From: Acidobacteria bacterium Ga0077534
Lineage (GTDB): Bacteria; Acidobacteriota; Blastocatellia; Pyrinomonadales; Pyrinomonadaceae
Direction: 5' to 3'
Length of the DNA stretch: 64,000 nucleotides
Assembly: GCA_001464455.1 (NCBI GenBank)
Contig: LNEI01000018.1
Location: forward strand, 598,986-662,985
This document shows, piece by piece, positions 63,024 through 64,000 of this stretch. Below the pieces are notes generated by a model, which was not told where the DNA came from, searched no databases, and saw only the letters and a list, made by a program, of their open reading frames with translations. A program made the translations under genes and the position numbers. Within the stretch, counting starts at the first letter, position 1; every line of letters starts with the position of its first letter.

Positions 63024-63491
63024 CTATTTCGGATCGATGTCCATCAGCTCGACCACGAAGATCAACGACGCATTCGGCGGGATCAGTCCGTTGCCGGCCC
63101 CTCTTGCGCCGTAGCCGAGTTTCGCAGGGATGATCAAAATAGCCTGCCCGCCGGTGCGAAGCTTGGCGATGCCCTCGTCCCAGCCCTTGATCACGCGGCC
63201 CTTGCCGAGCGGAAACGAGATGGCCCGGCCCGCGTCGTAGCTGCTGTCAAACTTCTTGCCGTTCATCAGCGTGCCGGTGTAATTGACGACGACCGTCTGG
63301 CCCACTTTTGGCAGCATGCCGTTGCCGCGTTTGGTGATGATATAGGTCAGGCCGCTCGGAGTTTTGACCGAAGTACCGATCGCAGGCGGCCTCGGAGCCG
63401 GCGTCGCCATTCTTCTGGGCCGCGTCTGAGCTTGGGACGCAAATGCAAAGCACACAACGATAGCTGCGATCAAGAAAATTCGTCGGTTCAT
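63024..63491 (-). CDS. Exported FKBP-type peptidyl-prolyl isomerase
   Basis: 155 residues, signal peptide (MNRRIFLIAAIVVCFAFASQA), Arg/Pro linker, then an FKBP domain: VVVNYTGTLMNGKKFDSSYDAGRAISFPLG, VIKGWDEGIAKLRTGGQAILIIPAKLGYGARG and a final FVVELMDI. Complete; folds exported proteins in the periplasm. Confidence 0.95.
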   Translation of the reverse strand: MNRRIFLIAAIVVCFAFASQAQTRPRRMATPAPRPPAIGTSVKTPSGLTYIITKRGNGMLPKVGQTVVVNYTGTLMNGKKFDSSYDAGRAISFPLGKGRVIKGWDEGIAKLRTGGQAILIIPAKLGYGARGAGNGLIPPNASLIFVVELMDIDPK

Positions 63492-63603
63492 ATTTTCGGT
63501 TTTTTCGAACGGGTGATCTTCGACGACAGGTTAGCACATTTCCTGTCAGAACCGGGAGCGGCAGCGACCGGGCCGATCGTCACACTGAGATACGCTCGCA
63601 ATT

Positions 63604-64000
63604 CCCCTCCTGGACAGGAGGGGTGCCCGCTTCGGGCGGGGTGGTAGAGAAGCTTAGGTACCGCGAACTAAACAGATACCGTGAAAGTTTGGGACGCAAA
63701 GCGAACAGGGCATGACTTGCACTTCCAAATCAAAATGCTCAATCCCCAACCCCTCAACCACCCCGTCAGCCCAAAGCGGCTGCCACCCCTCCTGTCCAGG
63801 AGGGGAATTAAGCAAAAACTCCCCTCCTGGACAGGAGGGGTGCCCGCTTCGGGCGGGGTGGTTGAGAAGGTTAGGTACCGCGAGCAAAACAGTCACCGCG
63901 AAAATTTGGGACGCAAAGCGAACAGGGCATGACTTGCACTTCCAAATCAAAATGCTCAATCCCCAACCCCTCAACCACCCCGTCAGCCCAAAGCGGCTGC
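63604..64000. repeat. Tandem 217-base repeat of the CCCCTCC/GGGGTGG family
   Basis: Units start at 63604 and 63821 (217 bases apart) and the second runs off the window after 180 bases. Each starts with CCCCTCCTGGACAGGAGGGG and TGCCCGCTTCGGGCGGGGTGG, has a unique spacer (about 63656-63758) including GGGACGCAAAGCGAACAGGG, and an inverted copy of the opening. The spacer copies differ at several positions, so this is not a recent duplication. No gene is visible in 63492-64000. Confidence 0.85.

Noticed and set aside
63604..64000. CRISPR array
   Set aside because: Two long units with divergent spacers and internal palindromes, no 24-40-base repeats, no cas genes.

Overview
This is a chromosomal stretch of a Gram-negative, respiring soil or sediment-type bacterium. 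The most likely placement is Acidobacteriota, class Blastocatellia (Pyrinomonadaceae-like). That is an inference from gene content, not a database match. It rests on a very large TonB-dependent receptor with an N-terminal carboxypeptidase-regulatory domain, a small protein with the acidobacterial-type Cys motif fused to such a domain, FG-GAP and WG repeat exoproteins, menaquinone synthesis by the futalosine route (MqnD), split HldE enzymes for LPS heptose, and several families of long palindromic intergenic repeats. I see no prophage, integrase, transposase or CRISPR array. Coding density is high and the genes are mostly ordinary.

Layout. 1-3.1 kb: end of a secreted protein gene, two small proteins, an RhlE-type RNA helicase and a higBA toxin-antitoxin pair. 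3.1-8.7 kb: a quaternary-amine/ergothioneine-type ABC transporter (fused permease-binding protein plus ATPase) interrupted by a secreted amidase and the Cys-motif protein. 8.8-13.4 kb: a sugar module with a XylF-like lipoprotein, sugar nucleotidyltransferase, galactokinase-family kinase, and a converging SSS symporter with an unannotated 44-residue partner. 13.6-16.3 kb: YchF and hypothetical proteins. 16.4-24.2 kb: a copper and periplasmic thiol island with a Met/His/Cys-rich protein, a multicopper oxidase carrying a CopB-like barrel tail, and a tight operon of DUF3347, DUF305, DsbB, DsbA, a CDF-like carrier and a TlpA-like thioredoxin. 24.2-30.8 kb: three tRNAs, heptose activation genes, FG-GAP protein, cytidylate kinase, an HxlR/DoxX divergent pair and a glycerophosphodiesterase. 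30.8-46.1 kb: TonB receptor, M14 peptidase, PlsC, the mqnD/ubiX cluster, LCAT-like lipase, GlpD and metallopeptidase. 46.1-62.4 kb: a complete SUF iron-sulfur cluster set on one strand in the order rrf2-sufB-(six genes)-phzF-GNAT-nucleotidyltransferase-sufC-GT-C-sufD-WG-sufS-fhs-sufU. 62.5-64 kb: a small hypothetical gene, a secreted FKBP isomerase and a tandem repeat running off the end.

How the genes work together. The copper island would oxidise and bind periplasmic copper while the Dsb/TlpA pair manages the thiols that copper attacks. The SUF genes build Fe-S clusters under a Cys-containing Rrf2 regulator, and non-Fe-S genes (bicarbonate carrier SbtA, two RidA proteins, a mannosyltransferase-type GT-C, formate-THF ligase) are threaded between them, several with ATGA-type overlaps. 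PlsC, GlpD and the glycerophosphodiesterase are dispersed lipid genes. The best candidates for something undescribed are the MCO-barrel fusion and its operon, the threaded suf array, and the SSS symporter micro-protein pair.
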